Assembly (NCBI RefSeq): GCF_024713975.1
Contig: NC_091094.1
Span: 14,417,001-14,481,000, forward strand
DNA from: Paralichthys olivaceus
Taxonomy: Eukaryota; Chordata; Actinopteri; Pleuronectiformes; Paralichthyidae
Direction of reading: 5' to 3'
Length of the DNA stretch: 64,000 nt
Shown piece after piece: positions 63,969-64,000 of this stretch. Made by a program: the position numbers and the translations under genes. The notes beneath the pieces are model-generated. The model was not told the DNA's origin, did not search any database, and worked only from the letters and a program-made list of their open reading frames with translations. The number at the start of each line of letters is the position of its first letter. Positions within the stretch are counted from its first letter, which is position 1.

Positions 63969-64000
63969 AGGTCCAGTGTTTAAGATTTAGGTGAAAGGGA
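63969..64000 (+). mobile_element. Left end of a MITE cut by the window edge
   Basis: Begins AAAGGTCCAGTGTTTAAGAT and continues into TTAGGTGAAAGGGA. The start matches, in opposite orientation, the fragment at 16130-16287. The rest lies beyond the window. Confidence 0.6.

Larger units (their letters stand above)
56373..64000. other. Probable camk1-like intron, no further exon
   Basis: No downstream CaMKI exon (GAFSEV, HRDLKPEN or DFGLSK coding) was found on the plus strand. Contents: a pair of overlapping opposite-strand ORFs at 58498-58957 (117 and 129 codons, unrecognised), a (TC)n tract near 61855-61877, a (TG)n tract at 62213-62251, a retroposon tail at 63090-63378 and the start of a MITE at 63969. 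Confidence 0.5.

Noticed and set aside
1-64000. CRISPR arrays, operons, rRNA or tRNA genes
   Set aside because: None seen. The repeats present are microsatellites, minisatellites and transposons. The tRNA-like boxes belong to SINEs and lack a full cloverleaf.

Overview
The window is vertebrate nuclear DNA, almost certainly from a teleost and probably a percomorph. The coding exons are short, have GT-AG introns, and encode vertebrate proteins. The spaces between them carry fish-type repeats: short inverted-terminal-repeat DNA elements, tRNA-derived SINEs, a Tc1 remnant, a solo LTR and microsatellites. There are no operons, CRISPR arrays or prokaryotic signals.

Layout. (1) 2589-2929, minus: first coding exon of an A1-type adenosine receptor gene, whose remaining exon lies beyond the left edge. 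(2) 2930-22559: about 19.6 kb without a supported gene, holding a solo LTR with target-site duplication (8785-9449), a SINE and other repeat remnants. (3) 22560-25141, minus: a two-exon, four-finger C2H2 zinc finger gene. (4) 26638-47031: a compact four-gene block: gnl3 (nucleostemin, plus, 15 coding exons), glt8d1 (minus, 8), spcs1 (plus, 4) and nek4 (minus, 16). I assembled all four reading frames exon by exon, and every exon-phase sum closes. Order and orientation match what I recall of human 3p21.1, so this is conserved microsynteny. gnl3 introns 11 and 13 each contain a copy of a C/D-box snoRNA resembling SNORD19. (5) 47032-49300: the nek4 upstream region, with a 366-bp hAT-type element bearing perfect 8-bp target duplications, followed by a local duplication/inversion. 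(6) About 49220-64000: a GC-rich promoter and candidate noncoding exon, then a first coding exon of a CaM-kinase-I gene (56287-56372). The rest of that gene lies beyond the right edge, so this part is mostly intron.

The four central genes are housekeeping genes with separate jobs: nucleolar GTPase and ribosome/cell-cycle control (gnl3), a Golgi-type glycosyltransferase (glt8d1), a signal peptidase subunit (spcs1) and a NIMA-family kinase (nek4). glt8d1 and spcs1 diverge from one 735-bp promoter. gnl3/glt8d1 and spcs1/nek4 converge.

I found no wholly new biological system. The items most worth a second look are the paired snoRNAs in gnl3, the template-switch-like rearrangement at 48527-49054, the clusters of GCTAAC/GCTAGC words near promoters and in first introns of several genes, and two abutting perfect palindromes at 151-189.
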